Of a stretch of 64,000 nucleotides of DNA, positions 32,828 through 42,501 are shown piece after piece; positions within the stretch are counted from its first letter, which is position 1; every line of letters begins with the position of its first letter. The position numbers were made by a program, and so were the translations under genes. The stretch covers positions 997,501-1,061,500 of the forward strand of contig NZ_CP102288.1 of NCBI RefSeq assembly GCF_025151535.1, written 5' to 3'. This DNA is from Segatella copri DSM 18205 (GTDB lineage Bacteria; Bacteroidota; Bacteroidia; Bacteroidales; Bacteroidaceae). The notes beneath the pieces were generated by a model. It saw nothing but the letters and a program-made list of their open reading frames with translations. It was not told where the DNA came from and made no database searches.

Positions 32828-34477
32828 ATGGAAAAAAGTGCATTGCAGATTGCAAGAGCTGCTTATCAGCCAAAATTGCCTAAGGCTCTCCAGGGCCCAG
32901 TAAAGGCAGTTGAAGGTGCAGCAACACAGTCAGTAGGTAATCAGGATGAAATCAAGGCGTTGTTCCCTAACACTTATGGAATGCCTGTTATTACATTCGA
33001 GGCAGGTGAGGCTAAGGAACTTCCTGCTTTCAACGTAGGTGTTATCCTCTCTGGTGGTCAGGCTCCTGGCGGTCACAACGTGATTTCTGGTCTCTTCGAC
33101 GGTGTGAAGTCTCTCAACCCAGCTAACAAGCTCTATGGTTTCATCCTCGGTCCTGGTGGTCTCGTTGACCATAAGTACATGGAGATTACTTCTGAAATCA
33201 TGGACGAATACCGCAATACTGGTGGTTTCGACATCATCGGTTCCGGACGTACCAAGCTTGAGAAGGAAGACCAGTTTGAGAAGGGTATTGAGATTCTTCG
33301 TGAACTCGGCATCAAGGCACTTGTCATCATCGGTGGTGACGACTCAAATACCAACGCTTGCGTTCTCGCAGAATACTATGCTGCCAAGAAGTATGGCGTA
33401 CAGGTAATCGGTTGCCCTAAGACTATCGACGGCGACTTGAAGAACGAGCAGATTGAGACTTCTTTCGGTTTCGATACAGCCTGCAAGACATATTCTGAGC
33501 TCATCGGTAACATCGAGCGCGACTGTAACTCATCACGTAAGTACTGGCACTTCATCAAGCTGATGGGTCGTTCAGCATCTCACATCGCTCTTGAGTGCGC
33601 TCTCCAGACTCAGCCAAACATCTGCTTGATTTCTGAGGAGGTAGAGGCTAAGGATATGTCACTCGATGATGTTGTTACTTATATTGCAACTGCAGTAGCT
33701 AACCGTGCTGCTGAGGGCAACAACTTCGGTACTGTTCTCATCCCAGAGGGCCTGATCGAGTTCATCCCAGCTATCAAGAAGCTCATCGCAGAATTGAACG
33801 AGGTTCTTACAGACCCTGCAACAGGCGAGAGCCGTGAGTTTGCAAATGCTGAGGAGCAGATTGCATTCGTTAAGGGTGCCATCGCTAAGGACAACCTCGC
33901 AGTATTGGAGTCTTTGCCAGCTGACGTAGCTCGCCAGCTTTGCCTCGACCGCGACCCTCACGGAAACGTACAGGTTTCTCTTATCGAGACAGAGAAGTTG
34001 CTTTCTCGCATGGTAGCTGAGAAGTTGGCTGCATGGAAGAAGGAAGGCAAGTTTGTTGGTAAGTTCTCTGCACAGCACCACTTCTTCGGTTACGAGGGAC
34101 GTTGCGCAGCTCCTTCTAACTACGATGCAGACTACTGCTACTCACTCGGTTTCAACGCTTCACGCCTCATCGCTAACGGCAAGACCGGTTACATGTCAAT
34201 CATCAAGAACACAACAGCTCCTGCAGCAGAGTGGATTGCAGGTGGTGTGCCAATCACTATGATGATGAACATCGAGCGTCGAAATGGTGCTAACAAGCCA
34301 GTTATCCGCAAGGCTCTCGTTGAGCTGGATGGCGCTCCATTCAAGTTCTTCGCTTCTAAGCGCGATGAGTGGGCTAAGGAGACAGCTTTTGTATATCCAG
34401 GTCCTATCCAGTACTGGGGTCCTTCTGAGGTTTGCGACCAGACCACAAAGACTCTCCTGTTGGAGCAGGCTAAGTAA
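32828..34477 (+). CDS. pfp: Diphosphate-fructose-6-phosphate 1-phosphotransferase (PPi-dependent phosphofructokinase)
   Basis: 549 aa. Reversibly phosphorylates fructose-6-phosphate with pyrophosphate in glycolysis. Substrate motifs: GGQAPGGHN (77-84 region), GGDDSN at 169-174 (Asp where ATP-using enzymes have Gly, marking the PPi type) and PKTIDGD at 197-203. The ~550-residue length with a long helical insert marks the plant-beta-like long PFP group. Very regular codon use suggests high expression. Start fits the promoter at 32777. Confidence 0.96.
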   Translation: MEKSALQIARAAYQPKLPKALQGPVKAVEGAATQSVGNQDEIKALFPNTYGMPVITFEAGEAKELPAFNVGVILSGGQAPGGHNVISGLFDGVKSLNPANKLYGFILGPGGLVDHKYMEITSEIMDEYRNTGGFDIIGSGRTKLEKEDQFEKGIEILRELGIKALVIIGGDDSNTNACVLAEYYAAKKYGVQVIGCPKTIDGDLKNEQIETSFGFDTACKTYSELIGNIERDCNSSRKYWHFIKLMGRSASHIALECALQTQPNICLISEEVEAKDMSLDDVVTYIATAVANRAAEGNNFGTVLIPEGLIEFIPAIKKLIAELNEVLTDPATGESREFANAEEQIAFVKGAIAKDNLAVLESLPADVARQLCLDRDPHGNVQVSLIETEKLLSRMVAEKLAAWKKEGKFVGKFSAQHHFFGYEGRCAAPSNYDADYCYSLGFNASRLIANGKTGYMSIIKNTTAPAAEWIAGGVPITMMMNIERRNGANKPVIRKALVELDGAPFKFFASKRDEWAKETAFVYPGPIQYWGPSEVCDQTTKTLLLEQAK

Positions 34478-34500
34478 AAAATAGAATAAATATTTTTTAT

Positions 34501-35394
34501 ATGTCAACAAGACGAACGGCTTCTTCACAGAAAAAGAGTGCCATGGCGAGAAAGAAAATTCCTCGGCGTGGCGGCTCCCGTGGTAGAAGGCGTTCGTCTT
34601 CTTTTTTGCAACGCTATCCCCGTTGGGCGTGGTGGATAGGCGGAACGGCGGTTATCGTGCTCTATGTCTTTCTGTTCTATCATTTCTTTGTAGGTCCAAC
34701 TGGTTTCCGATGGCGTGCGCTTTATGGCGATGCTGAATATCCCGAAGGTTATGAGATTCATGGAATCGACATTTCGCATTATCAGGGCAAGATAGACTGG
34801 GAACAGCTCACGAATGCGATGATAAAGGGATGTCCTGTGCGCTTCGTCATCATCAAGAGTACGGAGGGTTCTTCACGGCTCGATGAGAATTTCCGCGAGA
34901 ACTTTAATCAGGCTCGCGATTTCGGCTTCATCCGGGGTGTTTATCATTTCTGGAGCAATAAGTCGACAGCCCGAGAACAGGCTTATTATTTCCTAGACCA
35001 GGTTCATCTTACGGATGGCGATTTGCCTCCGGTACTGGATATTGAACATAAGCCGGCAGATAAGAGTGTGGAGGATTTCCAGCGTGATGTGCTTACCTGG
35101 CTGCATATTGTAGAGGATAAGTATCATGTTAAACCTATCATCTACACCTATTATAAATTCAAGGAGCAATATCTGAGTGCGCCTGTCTTCGAAGATTATC
35201 CTTACTGGATAGCCCACTATTATGTTGACAAGGTTCAGTATAAGGGCAAATGGAAGTTCTGGCAGCATACGGATGTGGGCAAGTTGCCGGGCATTAAAGG
35301 CTACGTAGATTTCAATATTTACAACGGCAGTTATTATGAGCTCAAGCAGCTCTGCATAGGAAACAATAATAATGAGAAGAAATTCATGGAATAA
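34501..35394 (+). CDS. Membrane-anchored GH25 lysozyme-family protein
   Basis: 297 aa. The N-terminus is very basic (residues 1-43), followed by one membrane segment (WWIGGTAVIVLYVFLFYHFF). The GH25 domain covers ~83-290 with the active-site strand IHGIDISHYQGKIDW, the second acid in VIIKSTEGSS, PPVLDIEHK and the C-terminal WQHTDVGKLPGIKGYVDFNIY. GH25 enzymes cut between MurNAc and GlcNAc. The type II membrane anchor puts the domain in the periplasm. It begins 23 nt after pfp and may be read through from it; a terminator overlaps its stop. Confidence 0.92.
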   Translation: MSTRRTASSQKKSAMARKKIPRRGGSRGRRRSSSFLQRYPRWAWWIGGTAVIVLYVFLFYHFFVGPTGFRWRALYGDAEYPEGYEIHGIDISHYQGKIDWEQLTNAMIKGCPVRFVIIKSTEGSSRLDENFRENFNQARDFGFIRGVYHFWSNKSTAREQAYYFLDQVHLTDGDLPPVLDIEHKPADKSVEDFQRDVLTWLHIVEDKYHVKPIIYTYYKFKEQYLSAPVFEDYPYWIAHYYVDKVQYKGKWKFWQHTDVGKLPGIKGYVDFNIYNGSYYELKQLCIGNNNNEKKFME

Positions 35395-35437
35395 AGGTTG
35401 GACTTTTGGCCATATGCGAAAATCCAACCTTTATTCG
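35390..35437. terminator. Bidirectional terminator between GH25 gene and prmA
   Basis: AATAAAGGTTGGA (35390-35402) and TCCAACCTTTATT (35423-35435) form a perfect 13-bp stem, with A/T runs at the ends of both arms. The left arm includes the lysozyme gene's stop. Confidence 0.85.
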
Positions 35438-35505
35438 TATGTTTTAATCTGATATTTCTGATTTCAGATTTTTCGTTCTGAATGTTTAGAATCAGAAAAG
35501 AATCT

Positions 35506-36378
35506 TTATGAACCTAAAACAAGGCAGGCCCAATTATTGTCAATCTGTCTGTTTATTTCATGCATTCCCAGATCTTCTGCTTTCTCCAGGAGTACAGGAA
35601 TATCTTCCTCGTAGAAGCCGCTCAGAACCAGGGTTCCGCCGATGTTCATCACGCTACGGAAAGCGCGCATGTCGTCGAGCAGAATGTTGCGGTTGATGTT
35701 GGCTAGAACCAGGTCGAAAACGCCGCTGATGTGGTTGATTACCTGACTGTTGCCAAAGAGTACTTCCATGTTAGTTACGCCGTTGAGCACGGCATTATGC
35801 TTGGCATTTTCTACGCTCCACTCGTCAATATCGTAGCCTACCACGTCTTTCGCTCCGAGTTTTGAGCAGGTGAGGGCAAGGATTCCCGTACCCGTTCCGC
35901 AATCCAGGATGCGCTTGGTTCTGATAGGCATGTGGAGCAGCTGCGAAATGATCATGCGTGTGGTTTCGTGGTTTCCTGTTCCGAACGCCAGTTTCGCCTC
36001 AATACCTATTTCTATCATGTCGGGTCTGTTGCTCGTATCGGGATAGAATTCGGGATGTTTCGCATCGTAAATCACCACCTGGTTGTCCACATAAATTGGT
36101 TCGAATCCCTGTTCTTCCCATTCCTGGTTCCAATCCTTGTCTTCTGCATCTTTCACCTCGTAGGTAATTTTCGTATCCCCGATGGGGAAATCAGCAATAT
36201 AGGCATCCAGCATCTCCTTGTCGAAGAGTTCTTTCTGCACATACGCTTCCAGTCCGTTTTCTGTTTCTTCAAAAGATTCAAATCCGGCTTCGGCTGCACC
36301 ATCGGCAAGCAGATCCTGAGAGGCCTGCATCAAGTCGGCAGTCGTTTCAATAGTGAATGTTGCTACTAAATATTTCAT
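35506..36378 (-). CDS. prmA: Ribosomal protein L11 methyltransferase
   Basis: 290 aa. SAM-dependent methylation of ribosomal protein L11. N-terminal substrate-recognition domain to ~residue 100, then IEIGIEAKLAFGTGNHETTRMI (the FGTGxHxTT signature), the SAM motif ILDCGTGTGILAL, VVGYDIDEWSVENAKHNAVLN, and the LANINRNILL motif for the target amine. Full length and intact. Stands alone, with -7 box TAATTTTG on the minus strand at 36455-36462. Confidence 0.95.
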   Translation of the reverse strand: MKYLVATFTIETTADLMQASQDLLADGAAEAGFESFEETENGLEAYVQKELFDKEMLDAYIADFPIGDTKITYEVKDAEDKDWNQEWEEQGFEPIYVDNQVVIYDAKHPEFYPDTSNRPDMIEIGIEAKLAFGTGNHETTRMIISQLLHMPIRTKRILDCGTGTGILALTCSKLGAKDVVGYDIDEWSVENAKHNAVLNGVTNMEVLFGNSQVINHISGVFDLVLANINRNILLDDMRAFRSVMNIGGTLVLSGFYEEDIPVLLEKAEDLGMHEINRQIDNNWACLVLGS

Positions 36379-36505
36379 ATTTAATTTGTATTAATTTCTT
36401 GTCTAAAAACGCCTTCGAATGTTCAAAAAAGCTAGATTTGTTTTAAATCTTCTGCAAAATTATAAAAAAATAGGGGAAAACCTACAATTATTTAGGGAAA
36501 TTCTG

Positions 36506-36536
36506 TATTTTTGCATAAAGATAAGCAATATTTTTG
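36506..36536 (+). promoter_or_regulatory. Two tandem -7 elements before the Trp/Tyr/Gly-rich gene
   Basis: TATTTTTG occurs at 36506-36513 and again at 36529-36536, each followed by GCAT. Either could start a message leading to the ATG at 36625. Confidence 0.5.
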
Positions 36537-36624
36537 CATCCAGATTATTATATAATCAGAAAAGGACTCTTTCTGGATGATCTGGAAAGAGAAAAAAGGG
36601 AAAAAATAAATAGGAGAACAGAAT

Positions 36625-37614
36625 ATGAAAAGAAAGTATCTTCTTGCAGTCCTTATCGCAGCTGCGATGCCACTCACTTCGATGGCACAGGACGATGACC
36701 TCTACTTCAATCCGAAGAAGGAGGCCAAGGAAAAGGCTGAAAGACGGGCTCTGCTCCAGCGCCAGTATGCTGAACAGCGGGCGCGTAGAGATAGTATTTA
36801 TCGCTTGAATTGGAGCGGAAGCGACCGTTCTGTTGATGAATACAATCGAGGCGGCAGAATCTTCAGCCATTATGAGAATGTAGGGAAAGATTCCCTGGGC
36901 AACGACATTATCCAGTTCCATGTGGGCAAAGGTGTGGCGCCCGACAGCATTTATGATGATGCTTACTTCGCCCAGAAGTATGCTGACAGGGATGAGGATT
37001 TCGTACGCACACGCGAGATGAGCCGATGGGACGGATTCTATGATCCATGGTTCTACGATTATTATGGTTACGGTCCTTACTACTGGCGCAGCCGCATGTG
37101 GGGCTGGCACAATCCTTGGCGCTACGGCTATTATGCCGGCTGGTATGATCCTTGGTTCGACCCATGGTATGATCCATGGTATTATGGTTACTGCGGCTGG
37201 TATGGTGGCTGGTACGCCCCTTGGTATTATGGCTGGGGCGGCTACTACAATCCTTGGTATTGGGGAGGTCCGGTAATCGGGCATGTTAGCTATGGTGGAA
37301 ATCCTAATGGCTATGCCGGTCGTCGCAACTGGACATTTAATGGCAACAAGTCTCAGTCTGGCTGGGGGAGCCGAGGCACTAACGGAGGCTATGGCTCACG
37401 TCGTGGCAATAATACCAGCCGTTTTGGCAATCGCACTACGTATAATAATGTGAACTACAACAATTCTACGCGTTCCAATTCATCTTTCGGTAGTTTTAGT
37501 GGCGGTTCTCGTTCTGGTGGCTTCGGTGGCGGCAGCTTTGGCGGAGGCCGTTCTGGTGGCGGTAGCTTTGGTGGTGGACGCTCCGGAGGCGGAGGCTTTG
37601 GCGGTAGAAGATAG
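36625..37614 (+). CDS. Exported low-complexity protein with Trp/Tyr-Pro and Gly-Phe repeats
   Basis: 329 aa. Signal peptide 1-21 (AMPLTSMA-QDD). Residues ~25-55 are charged and helical (KKEAKEKAERRALLQRQYAE). The middle (~140-225) is packed with aromatic repeats of the type WYDPWFDPWYDPW and GYYNPWYWGG. The C-terminal ~45 residues are Gly/Ser-rich repeats GSFGGGRSGGG. There is no catalytic motif; the pattern resembles surface or matrix proteins that self-associate. The aromatic middle resembles the Gly/Tyr/Pro loop of the exported protein at 4344. Starts near a GGAGAA ribosome-binding-like site. Confidence 0.75.
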   Translation: MKRKYLLAVLIAAAMPLTSMAQDDDLYFNPKKEAKEKAERRALLQRQYAEQRARRDSIYRLNWSGSDRSVDEYNRGGRIFSHYENVGKDSLGNDIIQFHVGKGVAPDSIYDDAYFAQKYADRDEDFVRTREMSRWDGFYDPWFYDYYGYGPYYWRSRMWGWHNPWRYGYYAGWYDPWFDPWYDPWYYGYCGWYGGWYAPWYYGWGGYYNPWYWGGPVIGHVSYGGNPNGYAGRRNWTFNGNKSQSGWGSRGTNGGYGSRRGNNTSRFGNRTTYNNVNYNNSTRSNSSFGSFSGGSRSGGFGGGSFGGGRSGGGSFGGGRSGGGGFGGRR

Positions 37615-37720
37615 TGAAGTCTAAACGTGTTATGTATTTTTGAAATAATAATTAATATTGAGGTGCGTCCTCTTAGCTAACGTGTAAGAGAGACGCATTT
37701 CTGCTTATCTTTTTAGATTT

Positions 37721-39340
37721 ATGAACAATTTTAAGCATATACTCTTCGCCAGCTTGCTGATGGCAAGTTTGTCAGCAACGGCACAGGAGACTTATCAAGA
37801 CTCAAAGTTGGCTGAAAACCAGCTTACGGGTACCGCTCGCTATTTAGGTATGGGTGGTGCCATGGAGGCGTTAGGCGCCGACATCTCTACGATTTCTACC
37901 AACCCGGCAGGTATAGGTCTCTTCCGCAAGAGCCAGGTATCTGTCTCTGCTGGCGTAATTGCTCAGGGTGGAGCGGAAAACTATACATCCTTGTCTGGCA
38001 ATCGAATTGATTTCAATGGCAAAAAGTCGCATCCAACATTCGACCAGATAGGTATCGTTTGGAGCCCGAAGTTGAAGGGCAACAGCTTTATCAACTTGGC
38101 CTTCAACTATCATAAGAGTGCAGATTTCGGACAGATACTTAACGCAGCCAATTCGCTCAAGACTTATGATGAGAATGGCAAAGAACGTTTTGCCTCTCAA
38201 AACAAATTGGCGGCTGCCAAGTATGCTTGGATTAAGGGAAATAACTTTAGCCAAGATGAGGCGAATGTGCTGTGGAGTTCTGTTGACGACGGCTACTTGA
38301 CTGCTTTTGGTGCTAATGAGGATGCTTCGCAGATGAACTATCTGAATTCAGACCTTTTCCTTTACGGTCAGTATCAGCATGGTTATATTGGTGAGTACGA
38401 TTTCAATGTAAGCGGTAGCCTTAACAATCGTGTGTGGCTTGGTCTGACCATCGGCTTGCATGATGTTCACTACAACAGCACCTCTTTCTATTCTGAGAAT
38501 TTGGAGAATGGAGCAATCGCCGACAGCAAGGAGCAGGTGAAGATAGATGGTACAGGCTTTGACGTGAAGGCAGGTGTTATCTTCCGTCCAGTTGAAGACT
38601 CTCCTTTCCGTATCGGAGCGTATTTCAACACTCCTGTATTCTATGATTTGACCACCCATAATGACAACGACATGAAGTTGTATTATGCCCAGGCCAATGC
38701 TCAGGAGACGTATCCTGACATCAAGCCTGCTGCTTCTGATTACGATTTCCGACTGAATACAGCTTGGAAAGCTGGTTTTAGTCTGGGTCATACTATTGGC
38801 AACAACTTTGCTTTGGGTGCTACGTACGAGTATGCTTGGTACGACCACATGGACAATCGCATCAAGGATAGTGGCTATTATGACGTTTACTATGATAGCT
38901 ATTATGAGTCAAGCTCTAGCGACGAGGAGATGAATGCAAACACTCGCAGAACTCTAAAGGGTGTAAGTACATTGAAGGTGGGTTTGGAATATAAGCCTAT
39001 CTCTATGCTTTCTCTTCGTTTGGGTTATAATTATGCTTCTGCGATGTTCGATGAGAATGGTTATCGAGATATGACTATTTATTCACCTGGTGTCGCTTAC
39101 GCAACATCTACGGATTATACCAACTGGAAATCAACCAATCGTTTTACATGTGGTATAGGTTTCAATTATCAGAACCTCTTCATCGACTTGGCTTACCAGT
39201 ACAGTATGCAGAAAGGTGAATTCTACCCATTTATGTCGTATGTGGATAATACATCAAGCGAGTGTGACTGTGTTCCGCCTGTAACGGAAGTAAACAACAA
39301 GCGCCACCAGTTGCTGATGACCGTTGGCTATAGGTTCTAA
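37721..39340 (+). CDS. Outer-membrane beta-barrel protein, OMPP1/FadL-like
   Basis: 539 aa. Signal peptide 1-21 (SLSATA-QET). The N-terminal hatch-like region TARYLGMGGAMEALGADISTISTNPAGIGLF is the hallmark of Bacteroidota OMPP1/FadL/TodX-type proteins. Alternating beta-strands run to a terminal aromatic strand, LLMTVGYRF. Homologues take up hydrophobic small molecules through the outer membrane. An acidic Ser-rich stretch (SYYESSSSDEEMNANT) is probably an exposed loop. Substrate unknown. Confidence 0.9.
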   Translation: MNNFKHILFASLLMASLSATAQETYQDSKLAENQLTGTARYLGMGGAMEALGADISTISTNPAGIGLFRKSQVSVSAGVIAQGGAENYTSLSGNRIDFNGKKSHPTFDQIGIVWSPKLKGNSFINLAFNYHKSADFGQILNAANSLKTYDENGKERFASQNKLAAAKYAWIKGNNFSQDEANVLWSSVDDGYLTAFGANEDASQMNYLNSDLFLYGQYQHGYIGEYDFNVSGSLNNRVWLGLTIGLHDVHYNSTSFYSENLENGAIADSKEQVKIDGTGFDVKAGVIFRPVEDSPFRIGAYFNTPVFYDLTTHNDNDMKLYYAQANAQETYPDIKPAASDYDFRLNTAWKAGFSLGHTIGNNFALGATYEYAWYDHMDNRIKDSGYYDVYYDSYYESSSSDEEMNANTRRTLKGVSTLKVGLEYKPISMLSLRLGYNYASAMFDENGYRDMTIYSPGVAYATSTDYTNWKSTNRFTCGIGFNYQNLFIDLAYQYSMQKGEFYPFMSYVDNTSSECDCVPPVTEVNNKRHQLLMTVGYRF

Positions 39341-39423
39341 AATGTGAAGTAGGGGAGTTATTGATTAAATAATGTGAAATCCCGATGAAAAAGCCCACTC
39401 TTAGGAAAAAAGTTGGGAAAAAG

Positions 39424-39455
39424 TTTGGCGGTTTCATATAAAAGCTCTATCTTTG
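39424..39455 (+). promoter_or_regulatory. Consensus promoter without a following gene
   Basis: TTTG 39424-39427, 20 nt, TATCTTTG 39448-39455. No reading frame starts in the next 160 nt; a T-run terminator stops the region at 39617. Confidence 0.8.
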
Positions 39456-39461
39456 CAATCA

Positions 39462-39617
39462 AGAAATCGGGATGATTTCGTGTCATAGATTAGGTTTTTA
39501 GAGTAAAGGTGTTATTCACCTTATTTTCTAGGATTAAATAATATTAGTTTTTTTAGTGGTTAATTTAGTTTTAGTAAGTATGTTTAGGGTCTGTTGTGAA
39601 ACAGGCCCTATTTTTTT
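39462..39617 (+). ncRNA. Candidate small non-coding RNA (~156 nt)
   Basis: The interval has a consensus promoter at its left (39424-39455) and a Rho-independent terminator at its right, but no coding frame. Predicted hairpins include GAAATC with GATTTC near the 5' end, and an AAGGTG/CACCTT stem extended by TAGA/TCTA. The 3' hairpin TAGGGTCTGTT/AACAGGCCCTA (39585-39610) is followed by seven T. It could be a 6S-type RNA or a lineage-specific regulator; I cannot assign a family by eye. Confidence 0.6.
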
Positions 39618-39627
39618 GTGCCTTTAC

Positions 39628-39676
39628 AAAAAAAATCCCCCAACAGGATGGCTTGGAAACCATACCTGTCGGGGGA
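39628..39676 (-). terminator. Rho-independent terminator of dsbD
   Basis: On the minus strand TCCCCCGACAGG pairs with CCTGTTGGGGGA (arms 39665-39676 and 39636-39647), with an inner ATGG/CCAT stem, then a run of eight T (39635-39628). It lies 116 nt after the dsbD stop and faces the small-RNA terminator. Confidence 0.85.
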
Positions 39677-39791
39677 AGTAATAATCCTAAATATATCTAC
39701 CTTGAATAAACTAATCTATTGAAATTTATCCTTCATAAATCTACTTATATGAACCAATACCGGCCTTATTTGAACTATTAAATCAAAAACA

Positions 39792-41885
39792 TTATTTGTT
39801 TCTGTAATTATCTAGACCCTTGTTCAGGAAGTCGAGATAAGCACTAACATCTTCTTTGAAACTGAAGGCTGCTGCAAGAGGATTGCCATCGTTGTCAATA
39901 GCCACATAGAATGGCTGGGCATTAGCTCCAAACTTGCTTGCCTGAAGATAACTCCACTTGTCGCCAACGGTTCGCAGGGTGCGCTTCTCGCCATTAAACG
40001 TTACCTCCATAGGCTCAGGAAGAGGAGTCTTGTCATCTACATAAAGTGAGATGAGAACATAATCCTTTGTCAGCTTATCGGCAACCGATGGATCTGTCCA
40101 GACAGAAGCCTCCATCTTGCGGCAGTTTACACAACCATAACCCGTGAAATCAAGCAATACCGGTTTGCCGGAAGCCTTGGCAGCAGCCATTCCCAACTCA
40201 TAATCCTTGTAAGCAGGCTCTACGGTCTTGGTGTTGAGGTTGAAGTCCTGTGTATTAATAGGTGGAGCAAATGCGCTCACAGCCTTGCAAGGAGCACCCC
40301 AGAGACCCGGAATCATGTAAACCGAGAATGCCAAAGAACAGAGACCCAACATGATGCAGGCTACAGGCATAGGCTTGTTGATGTCGCCCCCGATTGCATC
40401 AACCTGGAACTTCAGCTTGCCGATGAGATAGAGACCCAACAGACCGAAGATAACAATCCAGAGAGAGAGGAATACCTCGCGGTCCATGATGTGCCAGCCG
40501 TAAGCCAGATCGGCTACAGAGAGGAACTTCAGAGAGAAGGCAAGCTCGATGAAGCCGAGCACAATCTTGATGGTCTCCATCCACGAACCCGACTTAGGAG
40601 CCGACTTCAACCATGATGGGAAGAGGGCGAAGAGGGTGAATGGGAGCGCCAGAGCCAGCGCAAAACCGAACATTCCCACGGTAGGAGCGAGCCAGTCGCC
40701 GGATGTTACGGTCTGAACCAGCAGCAAACCGATGATAGGAGCTGTACATGAGAAGCTGACCAATACCAGGGTGAAAGCCATCAGGAAGATAGAAATCATA
40801 CCCGTGGTGCTGGAAGCCTTATTGTCTACCGCATTTCCCCAACTGTCAGGCAATTTGATTTCGAACCAACCGAAGAACGAGAAGGCGAAAACGGCAAGCA
40901 GGAGGAAGAGGATGATGTTGAAAACGGCACTTGTGCTGAGCGCATTCAGGGTGCTAGGACCTGCGATGGCTGTTACGGCAAGACCCAAAACCAGATAGAT
41001 GACTACGATGCTCAAACCATAAGTAATCGCATCGCGGATACCTTTCTTCTTATCGTTCTTAGCACGCTTCAGGAAGAAACTTACGGTCATCGGAATAATA
41101 GGCCAGATGCAAGGCATGACGAGCGCAAGCAGACCGCCCACAAAACCGATGAAGAAGATATAGAAGAGCGAATGGTTGGCGATGTCGTTAGCTCCGCCAA
41201 ATGCCTGAAGTTCTTTAACAACCGGTTTCCATAAGTCCTTGACGTTCAGATTTTCCATAGCTGATGCCAAAGCTGCGGAATCTACGGGCTGAGTAGCGCT
41301 GTCGGTCTGAGCCAGGGCTGCGGCCTTGGTAAGCGAATCTGCCTTCATCTTGGCTGCAAGGGCAGGATCAATCGCCTTTGCATCCTTTGTATTCAGAGCA
41401 TCTTTTGCCCCAGCTGCCGGAGCATCAACGGCTGGCGATTTGCCACTCTGCTTAAAACCAGCCTCGCTTGGTGGCAGACAGTTCTGGTCGTTGCAGGCGC
41501 CATACTCCAGATAGGCATCAATATGATAATTTGGTTGGGTAAACTTCACCTTCTGTACAAAGGTAACGCTACCTTCAAAATAACGGAGTTTCATCTCGAA
41601 GAGAGGGTCGAACTTTGCAATCTCTCTGCCGCGTGGCTGAAGTTTGCCTACGAGCTCAGCTCCTTCAAGCTTGTTTACGTTGAACGAAGCGGAAATCGGA
41701 CCATCGCCCCCCAAACCGGTAGAATAGACGTGCCATCCCGGTTGGATTTTTCCGCTAAACACGATTTCGGCCACAGCACTTCCGTCTGTTTTCAGCGAGC
41801 TGGTGAACTTCACAGGGTTCATCATCTGCGCCTGAGCCAGCATTACTACAAGGAGTAATTGAAAGATTAAAAATACTTTTTTCAT
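39792..41885 (-). CDS. dsbD: Thiol:disulfide interchange protein DsbD
   Basis: 697 aa, carries electrons from cytosolic thioredoxin across the inner membrane to periplasmic reductases. Signal peptide 1-19. An N-terminal DsbD-alpha domain has the Cys pair ACNDQNCLPPSE. A low-complexity Ala/Asp linker follows (~150-200). The membrane core has the redox cysteines in VMPCIWPIIPMTVSFF and FSCTAPIIGLLL. The C-terminal thioredoxin domain has the active site GYGCVNCRKME. All three redox pairs are present. Monocistronic with terminator at 39628; -7 box TAACTTTG on the minus strand at 41909-41916. Confidence 0.95.
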   Translation of the reverse strand: MKKVFLIFQLLLVVMLAQAQMMNPVKFTSSLKTDGSAVAEIVFSGKIQPGWHVYSTGLGGDGPISASFNVNKLEGAELVGKLQPRGREIAKFDPLFEMKLRYFEGSVTFVQKVKFTQPNYHIDAYLEYGACNDQNCLPPSEAGFKQSGKSPAVDAPAAGAKDALNTKDAKAIDPALAAKMKADSLTKAAALAQTDSATQPVDSAALASAMENLNVKDLWKPVVKELQAFGGANDIANHSLFYIFFIGFVGGLLALVMPCIWPIIPMTVSFFLKRAKNDKKKGIRDAITYGLSIVVIYLVLGLAVTAIAGPSTLNALSTSAVFNIILFLLLAVFAFSFFGWFEIKLPDSWGNAVDNKASSTTGMISIFLMAFTLVLVSFSCTAPIIGLLLVQTVTSGDWLAPTVGMFGFALALALPFTLFALFPSWLKSAPKSGSWMETIKIVLGFIELAFSLKFLSVADLAYGWHIMDREVFLSLWIVIFGLLGLYLIGKLKFQVDAIGGDINKPMPVACIMLGLCSLAFSVYMIPGLWGAPCKAVSAFAPPINTQDFNLNTKTVEPAYKDYELGMAAAKASGKPVLLDFTGYGCVNCRKMEASVWTDPSVADKLTKDYVLISLYVDDKTPLPEPMEVTFNGEKRTLRTVGDKWSYLQASKFGANAQPFYVAIDNDGNPLAAAFSFKEDVSAYLDFLNKGLDNYRNK

Positions 41886-42031
41886 TTCTATTTTTTAATT
41901 TTATGTTGCAAAGTTACTAAAAAACTACTCATATTACGTATTCAAAGGGCTTTATGGGTACTCGGTTTTAATTTTTTTAAGAAAAAATGCTAAATTTCTC
42001 AGTTTTACTTGGCTATTTCGTTCTTTTAATG

Positions 42032-42039
42032 TAATTTTG
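42032..42039 (+). promoter_or_regulatory. -7 element of the 134-aa His-rich protein gene
   Basis: TAATTTTG, 42 nt before the ATG at 42082. Confidence 0.5.
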
Positions 42040-42081
42040 CGGGCAGAATGAAAGCAATCGTAAAATTGGAAACAGAATAAA

Positions 42082-42486
42082 ATGGCAAAGAAGAAACTAT
42101 ACTTATTCAGCCTCCTTGTGGCCACGATGAGTGTGCTGCTCTCTACGGTGGTGATACATCATCACCACATGGGGCGTATATGTATGGTTGTAGAACGTTG
42201 CCAGCAGGATGGTAATCTCAACGATGAGCATACTGAGCATCATGAGAATGAAAACGATAGTTGCCGCGTGCATCAGATGTACTATTTTGTAACCAACGGC
42301 AAGATTTTGAAGAGCATTCAGAAGCAGCTTTTCGATGGCAACCATCTTCTTTCCGTGCTTTCTTCTGAGTATTTGTTTATCCCTACCTCGTCGATTATTA
42401 GCGTACGTTGGCAGCAGTTTGCAGCCAGCCTTCCTTGTGTTGACGAAACGGCCATCAGTAGGCGAGGACCTCCTTCTTTTTGTTGA
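42082..42486 (+). CDS. His-rich small exported/membrane protein upstream of Czc genes (DUF6769-like)
   Basis: 134 aa. One N-terminal hydrophobic segment (LYLFSLLVATMSVLLSTVV) is followed at once by a histidine run (IHHHHMGRIC) and a second His/Glu cluster (DEHTEHHENEND), both plausible metal ligands. Two Cys and the C-terminal SRRGPPSFC complete it. I recall similar proteins (DUF6769) directly before CzcCBA-type operons in Bacteroides. A periplasmic metal-sensing or buffering role is an inference from composition and place. It has its own -7 box and is separated from czcB by a second regulated promoter. Confidence 0.7.
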   Translation: MAKKKLYLFSLLVATMSVLLSTVVIHHHHMGRICMVVERCQQDGNLNDEHTEHHENENDSCRVHQMYYFVTNGKILKSIQKQLFDGNHLLSVLSSEYLFIPTSSIISVRWQQFAASLPCVDETAISRRGPPSFC

Positions 42487-42501
42487 TTTTCTGTAGTTAG
42501 A

